64,000 nt of DNA from Pseudomonas sp. Irchel 3A7 (GTDB lineage: Bacteria; Pseudomonadota; Gammaproteobacteria; Pseudomonadales; Pseudomonadaceae): contig NZ_FYED01000010.1 of the NCBI RefSeq assembly GCF_900187565.1, positions 1 to 64,000 of the forward strand, read 5' to 3'. This document shows, one piece after another, positions 44,555 through 52,766 of the stretch. Made by a program: the position numbers and the translations under genes. Within the stretch, counting starts at the first letter, position 1, and every line of letters starts with the position of its first letter. Below the pieces are notes generated by a model. It made no database searches and was not told where the DNA came from. It saw only the letters and a program-made list of their open reading frames with translations.

Positions 44555-44941
44555 TCAATGCTTTTGCACGATCTGGATCAGGTTGCCGCAGGTGTCGTCG
44601 AACACGGCGGTGGTCACCGGTCCCATGGCTGTCGGTGGCTGGGTGAAGTGGACGCCGGCAGCGCTAAGCCTTGCGTACTCGGCCTGGATGTCTTCGACCC
44701 CGAAGGACGTGAAGGGTATACCGTCCTGCTTCACCGCCGACTTGAACGGTTTCGCCGCCGGATGGGCATCGGGTTCCAGCAGCAATTCGACGCCATCGGG
44801 ATCACCGGGTGAGGTGAGGGTCAGCCAGCGAAACGCGCCCATCGGGATGTCATGTTTGAGCTCGAAACCGAGTGTGTCCCGGTAGAAGGCCAGCGCCTTG
44901 GCCTGGTCGTCGACCATTACACTGGTAATCACGATCTTCAT
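44555..44941 (-). CDS. VOC superfamily (glyoxalase-like) protein
   Basis: This 128-residue single-domain VOC protein opens MKIVITSVMVDDQAKALAFY and ends FDDTCGNLIQIVQKH, with EL..EP and the GN(L)IQI motif of glyoxalase-type folds. It lies last in a leftward run after a diiron protein and a MAPEG protein. A role in conjugate or aldehyde detoxification would fit but is not shown. The longer frame upstream to 45466 is an opposite-frame shadow of the MAPEG gene. Confidence 0.85.
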   Translation of the reverse strand: MKIVITSVMVDDQAKALAFYRDTLGFELKHDIPMGAFRWLTLTSPGDPDGVELLLEPDAHPAAKPFKSAVKQDGIPFTSFGVEDIQAEYARLSAAGVHFTQPPTAMGPVTTAVFDDTCGNLIQIVQKH

Positions 44942-45024
44942 GGGGCTGTTCTCCCTGGTGAAGCGGCTGCAATGACTGCCGTCCAAGATAATAGTGTGCT
45001 TGTCCCATGTCACCGGATGATGTG

Positions 45025-45447
45025 TCATGCACCGTAAAAGGCGGCTATCCCCATGAGCGCGAAAAAGCAGACCAGTTGAACGCAATAGAAGGCAAACCGA
45101 ACCGCCACGAACCTGTCGGTTTGCACATGGGATACGTGGACCAGGGACTGGCACACGCGAGCGAACAGGACGATTACGGATAAAAAGTTCACTGTCGGGC
45201 TGTCGATACCGAGGGCTGAAGTCACGAACACGATGGCGCCGAAGACTGGCAGGTTTTCCACGCAGTTCGCGTGCGCTCTTGTTCCGCGCCGATACCAATC
45301 CTCGCCTTCGGGCTGATCGCTTCGGAAAGAGCCAATCGGAACATTCGAGAACAGGATTCTGACCCAGCGATACACCCCGACAGTTGCCACCAACAACAGC
45401 AAAGTCCAGGTCGCAAATCCAAGCAACATCCACATCGGTATCGTCAT
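45025..45447 (-). CDS. MAPEG family membrane protein
   Basis: This 140-residue four-helix membrane protein of the MAPEG family (membrane-associated eicosanoid and glutathione metabolism) has RRGTRAHANCVENLPVFGAIV, containing the family's R-x2-N-x2-E-x4-F/L signature for glutathione binding, near residue 55. Bacterial members often have glutathione transferase or peroxidase activity. GAGGAAGG precedes the ATG, and it starts 15 bp after the diiron gene, so they are in one operon. Confidence 0.9.
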   Translation of the reverse strand: MTIPMWMLLGFATWTLLLLVATVGVYRWVRILFSNVPIGSFRSDQPEGEDWYRRGTRAHANCVENLPVFGAIVFVTSALGIDSPTVNFLSVIVLFARVCQSLVHVSHVQTDRFVAVRFAFYCVQLVCFFALMGIAAFYGA

Positions 45448-45462
45448 GGCTGCCTTCCTCGA

Positions 45463-46413
45463 TCAATTCATGATGGGGGACAGTGCGGTCTGAATCCTCG
45501 ACATCTGTGCGGGGGTTGTCATGCCCGCAAGCAGCCGGCCAAAGTGTGGATGCTGCACGCCTGAAATAGTGTATTGCCAGCGGTAGGCGCCCAGCACGCA
45601 GGCTCTGATTTGCGCTGCCTCATCGACCTCGAATGGTGGTGAAACATTGCGCATGAAGTAGTCGGCATCGGATGCCGCCTGGGCCTGCAGGATTGTGTCG
45701 ACAGCGGCCACCAGCGCAATCAGATCATTCACGGCCTGGTCGCGCTCGGCGGGCGAGCGTTTCGCGTGCTCCGTCTTCCACTCCAGTTCATCGATGACGA
45801 CGTGCCGACTTTCATCCTTCCAGTGAAACTTGAAGACATCCTTGAACAGGGGGCACAAGTCCTCGCGCGGGGCGATGCTTTGCGAGTAGTGCGTCTGGAC
45901 AAACAGCTCGATATGACAGGTCAGCGCCAGCACCGACCAGGTACTGGCCGCCAGCACCGCGCGCGCCACATCGTTTGGATCGGCAACTTGACGGTATCCC
46001 GCTGGCAACTGCGCAGCCATCATCGTCTCCATGCGCCGAAACAGCTCCTGATGCTTGATCTCGTCGTTGGAAAAACGCACCAGCGCTTCAAGTGCGAGCT
46101 GATCGTCAAACACATGGGCCCGACCCTGATCGAGCATTTTGGCACTGATAAAACGCTCCACCAGGCCAAAGATGTACGCATAGGTGCGGCCCTGGATCTG
46201 GCTGAGCAAGCGCGCCTCGTCTGCGGTGAGAAAAGACAGGCGGTCGACCCGCGAGAGTCCGTCGGGCAGGAATTTGCGCGAGAAATCGAAGCTGCGGTCC
46301 TGTAGCAAATCGCGATCGATCTGCCATTCGGCTTTCTTCGATGATCTGACAAGTTGAGCATAACGGGCGGCGTTGCCCGAATCTGAGCCGGGTATGTGGG
46401 CGACGGTGTTCAT
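45463..46413 (-). CDS. ferritin-like diiron protein
   Basis: The 316-residue helical protein has a complete carboxylate-bridged diiron pattern: Glu86 (GLVERF), Glu118-x2-His121 (DEIKHQELF), Glu169 (CHIELFVQ) and Glu201-x2-His204 (DESRHVVIDE). This is the ligand set of ferritin-like oxygenases such as AurF-type N-oxygenases. It heads a leftward operon with MAPEG and VOC genes and is divergent from an AraC regulator. The substrate is unknown. It should bind two irons and activate O2. Confidence 0.75.
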   Translation of the reverse strand: MNTVAHIPGSDSGNAARYAQLVRSSKKAEWQIDRDLLQDRSFDFSRKFLPDGLSRVDRLSFLTADEARLLSQIQGRTYAYIFGLVERFISAKMLDQGRAHVFDDQLALEALVRFSNDEIKHQELFRRMETMMAAQLPAGYRQVADPNDVARAVLAASTWSVLALTCHIELFVQTHYSQSIAPREDLCPLFKDVFKFHWKDESRHVVIDELEWKTEHAKRSPAERDQAVNDLIALVAAVDTILQAQAASDADYFMRNVSPPFEVDEAAQIRACVLGAYRWQYTISGVQHPHFGRLLAGMTTPAQMSRIQTALSPIMN

Positions 46414-46612
46414 ATCGTTCTCCTGCTTCCCTGGTCGAGTTGGGGTGAGGCTATTACGGTTGACGTCGGAGCCAATGACCCTGGGAGAAGCATCCGGGGA
46501 TCGTCTCGATCACTGACTCCGCGTTGGTGCTAATCTAGGCCTCGCCGTTCAGGCGGCGAATGACCGGGCCGCCTGATTACATGCTCCGGACTCCGGAAAG
46601 GAGGGCTGGCCG

Positions 46613-47569
46613 GTGTTGGATGCGCTTTCTGATGTCTTGCGTGTGATCCGGCTGTCTGGAGGGGTCTTTCTCGAGGCGGAATTCACGGCGCCCTGGTGCA
46701 TCAGCGGAAGGCTCTCTGCGGACGATTGCAAACCGTTCCTGGCGGCGCCTCGACATGTCATTGCCTCGCATTTTGTCGCGGCGGGGCACATGCAATTACG
46801 AATAAACGGTGGCGCTACCCTGGACGTGGCGGCAGGCGAACTCATTCTGCTGCCTCACAATGACGTTCATTCCTTTGGCAGCGACCTGAGCATTGCGCCC
46901 ATGTCGGCACGTGAAGTCATTCAGCCGCCAGACGTCGGCGGCATTTCACGAATCAAATATGGCGGGGGCGGCGAGGCGACGCAGCTGTTGTGCGGATTCC
47001 TCGGCTCAGAAACACCTTTCAGTCCGTTGCTTTCGTCGCTGCCATCCTTATTGAAGCTGAACGTACGCGCGACGGCTTCGGGCGCCTGGATTGAAAGCTC
47101 ATTCCGTTTCGCTGTCAGTGAGATCGCCGCGGGCCGCGTCGGCTCGGCAACGATCATCGCCAAGCTGTCCGAATTGCTGTTCGTCGAAGCCGTCATCCAG
47201 TATGTCGCGAGCCTCCCCGATGAACGGCGCGGGTGGCTGGCGGGTTTGCGCGATCCGCATATCGGGCGCGCCTTGGCACTGCTCCATGCTCGTCCAACCG
47301 AGGGCTGGACGGCGGAAGCCCTGGCGCTTGAAGTGGGCATGTCGCGCTCGGTGTTCGCGGAGCGATTCACGGCATTGGTCGGACAGCCGCCGATGCAATA
47401 CCTGACACTCTGGCGTATGCACGTGGCGGCTCAACACCTGCGCGAAGGTCGCGGCAATGTGGCGCAAATCGGCTTTGCGGTGGGCTACGAATCCGAAGCC
47501 GCGTTCAGTCGTGCATTCAAGCGGCAGTTCGGCACATCGCCTGGCACTTGGCGTAGACAATCAGGGTGA
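46613..47569 (+). CDS. AraC family transcriptional regulator with cupin sensor
   Basis: The 318-residue regulator has an N-terminal AraC-binding cupin (about 15-190; GGATLDVAAGELILLPHNDVH) and two C-terminal helix-turn-helix motifs (LALEVGMSRSVFAERF near 240; QIGFAVGYESEAAFSRAF near 290). AGGAGG precedes GTG 46613. It is divergent from the diiron-MAPEG-VOC operon across a 199-bp intergenic region and so is its probable activator. Inducer unknown, perhaps the operon's substrate. Confidence 0.9.
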   Translation: MLDALSDVLRVIRLSGGVFLEAEFTAPWCISGRLSADDCKPFLAAPRHVIASHFVAAGHMQLRINGGATLDVAAGELILLPHNDVHSFGSDLSIAPMSAREVIQPPDVGGISRIKYGGGGEATQLLCGFLGSETPFSPLLSSLPSLLKLNVRATASGAWIESSFRFAVSEIAAGRVGSATIIAKLSELLFVEAVIQYVASLPDERRGWLAGLRDPHIGRALALLHARPTEGWTAEALALEVGMSRSVFAERFTALVGQPPMQYLTLWRMHVAAQHLREGRGNVAQIGFAVGYESEAAFSRAFKRQFGTSPGTWRRQSG

Positions 47570-47621
47570 TAGCGTCTTATCCGTGCCGTGCTGTTTTTGA
47601 TGTGATTGGGGACCTTAAAGC

Positions 47622-49091
47622 TCAGCTCAATACACTGGCCCTTCTTTCCACCACCTTGAAGCTCAACTGCACGGAGGTTCCCTGTTGTTCGTGGTGGGTC
47701 AGGCCGGCTTCTCCGCCGAAGCTTTCCATGATCTGTTTCACCATGATCAGCCCGATGCCCAACCTGCCTTGTCGTGTGGTGTAGAAGGATTTGAACGCCA
47801 TCATTTCCTGCTGCCGCGACGCGCCGTCCCCGGTATCGTCAATGATCAGGTGCAGCCATTGGTGGGCTTCATCGACGCTGGCGTGAATGCTCAGTTTGCC
47901 GCCTTCGGGCATCGCCTCGATGGCATTGGCGATGACGCTATTGAGAATCTGCGACAGTAAAAGCGGGTTGCTGATGATCCGGGGGGTGGGCTCATTCTTG
48001 AATTCGACCTGGATGTTTGATTGCGTCAGTTGCGGACTGAAGCTGGTCAGCGTGGCCTGCACCACTTCCATCGGCTCCACCAGTTCCGCCTCTCCGCGGA
48101 TCGGTCGCAGGCACAGCAGCAACTCATGCACCCACTGCGCCATCCGGTCCACCTGGCTGACGATATCGTCGATGTTCTTCTTCGCGGGTTGCCCCTTCAT
48201 CTCGTTCGCCAATTCTGCGCTCGAGCGGATGCAGGCCAAGGGGTTGCGCAGGCTGTGGGCGACCGCCGTGGACATTTCGACCAGGCCCACGTAGGTCTTG
48301 TTGGCGACGAGTTGTGCCTCCTGGGAGGCCAGTTGGTTCGATGCCCGCCGGACAATCCAGTAGAGCCCGAAGTAAAGGAGCAGGCCGCCCACCGCGGTGG
48401 ATGACCAGATAATCCAGTGACCACGGTCCAGGCGTTCGATCAGGTCGACCGGCTCCTTGTAGATTTCCACCACCGCCAGGGTATTGCCCAGGTCATCGAC
48501 CAGGGGGATGTAGCTTTCGATGAAGAACATTTTGGGCGGGTGCAAAAATTGCTGTTCGGGACGGACTTCATCGGCATTGCTGTAGCGGGTGGACACCCGA
48601 TCCTTGGAGCTGAAGGCCGCTTCAAGCGCCTCGTCGTTGAGGAATTTTTTCCCGATCAGCCGCGGATTGGTCGACCACATCACGGTCCGGAGCGGGGAGT
48701 AGATGCTGATCAGGAGTGAGTCCGGGAGGTGCGAAAGATGGTCGAGAAACTCGGAGCGGGCACGTTGCCTGTTCTGCGACATTTCCTGCGACAGCATTCC
48801 GTAATCGGTGGCCGCCAGGACATCGCCCATCCGCATCCCGGTCAATTCGTGGTGACGTATCTCGCCCTTGGCGATGGTCTGGATGAACTGTGCCGACAAC
48901 AGCGCGTCGCGCTCCAGGCTTTCAGTGACCAGGTAACGGGTCGATATTGCACCCAGGCCAACCGCGATGGCGCTGATAAGAATGAAGCTGACGATCGAAA
49001 ACCAGCGCAGGAGGTTCGGTTGTCTGGTCGGCGCAATCGAATCGCTCGCTCCCGGTTGCAGGCGCTTGAGCAATGTTGTTATGGCTTGCAT
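47622..49091 (-). CDS. orphan sensor histidine kinase
   Basis: The 489-residue membrane kinase has a first helix at about 28-50, a periplasmic sensor domain (about 51-225), and a second helix at about 228-248. The dimerisation/phosphoacceptor helix reads STAVAHSLRNPLACIRSS, with His in an NtrB-like H-box. The ATPase domain has VIANAIEAMPEGG (N box), DDTGDGAS (G1) and GIGLIMVKQIM (G2). No response regulator is adjacent; the neighbours are an AraC gene (convergent) and chrA. The start at MQAITTLLKR is chosen with AAGGA upstream. Confidence 0.9.
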   Translation of the reverse strand: MQAITTLLKRLQPGASDSIAPTRQPNLLRWFSIVSFILISAIAVGLGAISTRYLVTESLERDALLSAQFIQTIAKGEIRHHELTGMRMGDVLAATDYGMLSQEMSQNRQRARSEFLDHLSHLPDSLLISIYSPLRTVMWSTNPRLIGKKFLNDEALEAAFSSKDRVSTRYSNADEVRPEQQFLHPPKMFFIESYIPLVDDLGNTLAVVEIYKEPVDLIERLDRGHWIIWSSTAVGGLLLYFGLYWIVRRASNQLASQEAQLVANKTYVGLVEMSTAVAHSLRNPLACIRSSAELANEMKGQPAKKNIDDIVSQVDRMAQWVHELLLCLRPIRGEAELVEPMEVVQATLTSFSPQLTQSNIQVEFKNEPTPRIISNPLLLSQILNSVIANAIEAMPEGGKLSIHASVDEAHQWLHLIIDDTGDGASRQQEMMAFKSFYTTRQGRLGIGLIMVKQIMESFGGEAGLTHHEQQGTSVQLSFKVVERRASVLS

Positions 49092-49219
49092 GGGGAGGGG
49101 TCCTTTGTGTGCTGCTTGTCCCGATGTAGCAGCGTGCACCACTCACCGAAGCCTAGATGATTACCGGTGAAATCGTGCATTTTGCTTGAACGAAATTGGT
49201 TCGAGATGATTTCTCCCCC

Positions 49220-50425
49220 TCACCACACAACACTCAACAACCATCCCGCGACTCCGCTGCCAATGACGACCAGCCAGGGCGGGAGTTTCCAGAACATCAG
49301 CGCCACCAGCGCGACAAGGGCCAGGCCGACGTCTTGTGCCTGGAAAATGGCACTCGTCCAGACAGGCCGATAGAGCGCGGCCAACAGCAGACCGATCACC
49401 GCCGCATTCACGCCGGCCAGCGCAGCCTGTGCGCGCAGGCTCTGGCGTAACCGTTCCCAGAAGGGCAAGGCGCCCATGATCAACAGAAAGGACGGGGCGA
49501 AAATCGCCAGCAGGCAGAGGAGGCCGCCGATCCAGCCGGACGGGGCGTGGTTCATCGATGCGCCAAGGAACGCCGCGAACGTGAACAAGGGACCTGGCAC
49601 GGCCTGCGCGGCGCCATACCCTGCCAGGAATACTTCATTGCTGACCCAGCCGGAGGGCACGACCTCGGCTTGCAGCAACGGCAGAACCACGTGACCGCCA
49701 CCGAATACCAGCGATCCGGAGCGGTAGAAGGCATCCGTCATCGCCAGGGTTTGATTGGGCAGCAACTGGGTCAAGAGCGGCAGACCCGCCAGCAATAGGA
49801 AAAACAGTGACAACCAGATCGCCCCCGCCCGATGGCTGATGGTGATCGGGAGCGGATCGTGCCCGTCACGCGGCTTGGGTTTGAACAGCACAAGACCGGC
49901 AACACCGGCGGCGACAATCACGCTGACCTGGCCCCAGGCGGACGGTTCAAGCAGGGCGATGCAGGCCGCAATGGTCATGAGCGTGACGCTCGTCACGCCC
50001 GTGCACAGGTTTCGTGCCATGCCCCACACCGCTTGGGCGACCACGGCGACGGCCACCACTTTGAGACCGTGCAGAGCGCCGGACGGGATGACGCTGCCGT
50101 AGTGGGCAATGCCCAGTGCGAACAGGATCAAAATCACCGCCGAAGGCAGCGTGAAACCGGCCCAGGCCGCCAGCGCACCGCCGTAGCCCGCCCGGGACAG
50201 ACCCAGCGCGATACCGACCTGGCTGCTTGCCGGCCCCGGCAGGAATTGGCACAGCGCCACCAGATCCGCATAGCTGCGGTCGCTCAGCCAGTTGCGTCGC
50301 GTGACGAACTCATCGCGGAAATAACCCAGATGCGCGATGGGCCCACCGAAGGAGGTCAATCCCAGACGCAGGAAGATCAGAAACACCGACCAGGCGCTGC
50401 GGTGTTCGCCCTGAGGGTTGGCCAT
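49220..50425 (-). CDS. chrA: chromate transporter ChrA
   Basis: The 401-residue transporter of the CHR family has two homologous halves of about six helices. Each opens with the conserved segment: FLRLGLTSFGGPIAHLGYFR in the first, and SLVFGGGHVVLPLLQ with the GxGxAQAxPGP-like GYGAAQAVPGP in the second. CHR proteins export chromate from the cytoplasm. The start ATG 50425 with GGAAGC upstream is preferred to 50452. It is divergent from the arsenic operon, sharing 117 bp of DNA. Confidence 0.93.
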   Translation of the reverse strand: MANPQGEHRSAWSVFLIFLRLGLTSFGGPIAHLGYFRDEFVTRRNWLSDRSYADLVALCQFLPGPASSQVGIALGLSRAGYGGALAAWAGFTLPSAVILILFALGIAHYGSVIPSGALHGLKVVAVAVVAQAVWGMARNLCTGVTSVTLMTIAACIALLEPSAWGQVSVIVAAGVAGLVLFKPKPRDGHDPLPITISHRAGAIWLSLFFLLLAGLPLLTQLLPNQTLAMTDAFYRSGSLVFGGGHVVLPLLQAEVVPSGWVSNEVFLAGYGAAQAVPGPLFTFAAFLGASMNHAPSGWIGGLLCLLAIFAPSFLLIMGALPFWERLRQSLRAQAALAGVNAAVIGLLLAALYRPVWTSAIFQAQDVGLALVALVALMFWKLPPWLVVIGSGVAGWLLSVVW

Positions 50426-50490
50426 GGAGTCGCTTCCCTGTTCAAACAACAATGGATCGAGATATTAATCTGCCGAAGGCGCTTTAACTT

Positions 50491-50528
50491 ATATGCGAAA
50501 AACCATATATTCGGCAAATCGTATATGA
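50491..50528. promoter_or_regulatory. candidate ArsR operator
   Basis: Three alternating half-sites: TATATG (50491-50496), CATATA (50505-50510) and TATATG (50523-50528), an inverted pair with 8 bases between, then another with 12 between. Dyads of this kind upstream of arsR are where ArsR/SmtB repressors bind. The position is 15-52 bases before arsR and 66-103 before the divergent chrA, so both could be controlled. Confidence 0.55.
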
Positions 50529-50542
50529 AATGAGATTTCAAG

Positions 50543-50926
50543 ATGACCAGCAGCGTCCTTGAGAGCGCCATCACTGACCCTCTGACACCGATCACTGTTT
50601 TCAAATGCCTGGCGGACGACACCCGGGTGCGCACGATGCTGCTCATCACCCGCGAAGGAGAGCTGTGTGTTTGCGAGCTGACCTGCGCCTTGAACCAGAG
50701 CCAGCCGAAAATCTCCAGGCACCTGGCACAACTGCGAACGTGTGGCCTGTTGGCGGATCGTCGGCAAGGCCAATGGGTCTATTACCGCCTGCACCCCAAT
50801 CTGCCGGATTGGGTCCATCACCTCCTGAGCACCGTGCTCGAAAGCAACCAGCATTGGTTAAGTCCTGATGCCAAACGCCTTGATGAGATGGGCGACCGTC
50901 CTGAACGGGCGCTCGCCTGCTGTTAA
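50543..50926 (+). CDS. arsR: ArsR family arsenic-responsive repressor
   Basis: The 127-residue winged-helix repressor has CLADDTRVRTMLLI at the start and the DNA-contact helix SQPKISRHLAQLRTCGLL. The metal-binding cysteines ELCVCELTC (C-x-C-x3-C type) lie near residues 38-44, and a terminal CC could also bind arsenite. It is first gene of an arsR-arsH-gapdh-arsJ operon and controls it; arsenite releases it from DNA. Confidence 0.93.
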   Translation: MTSSVLESAITDPLTPITVFKCLADDTRVRTMLLITREGELCVCELTCALNQSQPKISRHLAQLRTCGLLADRRQGQWVYYRLHPNLPDWVHHLLSTVLESNQHWLSPDAKRLDEMGDRPERALACC

Positions 50927-50984
50927 AACGGGACCCTTGATTTCGCCTTGGACCACATGAACGCCGCTGCACAGGACAAAGACC

Positions 50985-51701
50985 ATGTTTGATGACCCTA
51001 TCCCCCAACTCGAAACCGAACTGATTGATCTTCCATCGACAGACAAACTCGGCATCGAAAAGACCTCCGTCCACAAGCCGCGCATTTTGCTGTTGTACGG
51101 ATCGACCCGCGAGCGCTCCTTCAGCCGTCTGCTGGTCGAGGAGGCCGCTCGACTGCTGGAGCATTTCGGCGCCGAGGCGCGGATTTTCAATCCGTCGGGT
51201 TTGCCGCTGCCAGATGATGCTCCTGACGATCATCCACGCGTGAAGGAACTGCGCGACTTAGTGTTGTGGTCCGAGGGTCAGGTCTGGTGCTCGCCAGAGC
51301 GTCACGGCGCCATGAGCGCTGTTTTCAAGGCACAGATCGACTGGGTGCCACTGGCCATGGGTGCCGTCCGCCCGACTCAGGGTAAAACCCTCGCGGTCAT
51401 GCAGGTGTGTGGTGGTTCGCAGTCGTTCAACGTGGTCAATCAGCTGCGCGTGCTGGGCCGCTGGATGCGCATGTTCACCATCCCCAACCAATCCTCCGTG
51501 CCGAAGGCCTATATGGAATTCGACGATAACGGACGAATGAAGCCATCTGCGTTCTACGACCGTGTCGTTGATGTGATGGAAGAGTTGGTGAAATTCACGC
51601 TGCTGCTTCGCGACCGTCAGGACTATCTGGTCGACCGTTATTCCGAGCGCAAGGAATCGGCGCAAGCACTCATGAAACGTGTCAACCAGCGCTCCATCTG
51701 A
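50985..51701 (+). CDS. arsH: arsenical resistance NADPH-FMN reductase ArsH
   Basis: The 238-residue flavodoxin-like protein has LLLYGSTRERSFSRLLVEEA (FMN phosphate loop) and the PERHGAMSAVFKAQIDW signature of ArsH. ArsH oxidises trivalent methyl- and aryl-arsenicals to less toxic pentavalent forms and also reduces quinones. It is 58 bp after arsR and 51 bp before the gapdh gene. Start at ATG 50985 follows AAAGACC. Confidence 0.95.
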   Translation: MFDDPIPQLETELIDLPSTDKLGIEKTSVHKPRILLLYGSTRERSFSRLLVEEAARLLEHFGAEARIFNPSGLPLPDDAPDDHPRVKELRDLVLWSEGQVWCSPERHGAMSAVFKAQIDWVPLAMGAVRPTQGKTLAVMQVCGGSQSFNVVNQLRVLGRWMRMFTIPNQSSVPKAYMEFDDNGRMKPSAFYDRVVDVMEELVKFTLLLRDRQDYLVDRYSERKESAQALMKRVNQRSI

Positions 51702-51752
51702 GGATTTTTCACCTTGTCACAACACCCCTGTTCCGACACAGAGCACAACACC

Positions 51753-52757
51753 ATGACTATCAAAATTGGCATCAACGGTTTCGGTCGGATCGGTCGCCTC
51801 GCGCTGCGAGCGGCCTGGAGCTGGCCGGAGTTTGAGTTCGTGCAGATCAACGACCCGGCGGGCGATGCAGTCACCCATGCGCACCTGATCAACTTCGACT
51901 CTGTGCACGGTCGTTGGCACAACGAAGCCAGCGCGGAAAACGATCATGTGGTGATTGACGGCAAGCGCATCAAAGTGACCGCGAACAAGGCGATTGCCGA
52001 CACTGACTGGTCGGGTTGCGATCTGGTGATCGAGGCCAGTGGCAAGATGAAAACCGTGGCGGTGTTGCAGGCTTATCTGGATCAGGGCGTTAAACGTGTG
52101 GTGGTCTGCGCCCCCGTGAAGGAAAAAGGCGCGTTGAACGTCGTCATGGGCGTCAATCATCAACTGTTCAAACCGGCTGAACATCGCATCGTCACTGCGG
52201 CTTCGTGCACCACCAACTGCCTGGCGCCGGTGGTGAAGGTCATCCACGAGAAGCTGGGCATTCGCCACGGCTCGATCACCACCATCCACGACCTGACCAA
52301 CACCCAAAGCATTCTCGATCAACCGCACAAGGACCTGCGCCGTGCGCGTGCTTCGGGCATGAGCCTGATTCCCACCAGTACCGGCTCGGCCACTGCCATC
52401 GCCGAGATTTTCCCGGAGCTGCGCGGGCGCTTGAATGGCCATGCGGTGCGCGTGCCGCTGGCCAACGCTTCGCTGACGGACTGTGTCTTTGAAGTCGAAC
52501 GCGCCACCACGGTCGAGGAGGTCAATCAATTCCTCAAGGACGCTTCCGAGCATGAACTGAAGGGCATCCTCGGTTTTGAGGAGCGCCCACTGGTGTCCAT
52601 CGACTACCGTACCGACCCGCGCTCATCGATCATCGATGCGCTGTCGACCATGGTGGTCAACGGTACCCAGGTCAAACTCTATGCCTGGTACGACAACGAA
52701 TGGGGCTATGCCAACCGCACCGTCGAGCTGGCCAGAATGGTCGGTGGGGCAGTCTGA
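51753..52757 (+). CDS. ArsJ-associated glyceraldehyde-3-phosphate dehydrogenase
   Basis: The 334-residue GAPDH has the NAD-binding GINGFGRIGRLALRA at the start and the catalytic Cys152 in ASCTTNCLAPV. In arsJ operons this enzyme uses arsenate in place of phosphate to make 1-arseno-3-phosphoglycerate, which ArsJ exports. ATG 51753 is the canonical start for the family; TTG 51714 has a better ribosome site (AGGA) and would add 13 residues. The arsJ gene begins 9 bp after its stop. Confidence 0.93.
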   Translation: MTIKIGINGFGRIGRLALRAAWSWPEFEFVQINDPAGDAVTHAHLINFDSVHGRWHNEASAENDHVVIDGKRIKVTANKAIADTDWSGCDLVIEASGKMKTVAVLQAYLDQGVKRVVVCAPVKEKGALNVVMGVNHQLFKPAEHRIVTAASCTTNCLAPVVKVIHEKLGIRHGSITTIHDLTNTQSILDQPHKDLRRARASGMSLIPTSTGSATAIAEIFPELRGRLNGHAVRVPLANASLTDCVFEVERATTVEEVNQFLKDASEHELKGILGFEERPLVSIDYRTDPRSSIIDALSTMVVNGTQVKLYAWYDNEWGYANRTVELARMVGGAV

Positions 52758-52766
52758 GGAGCGGTC

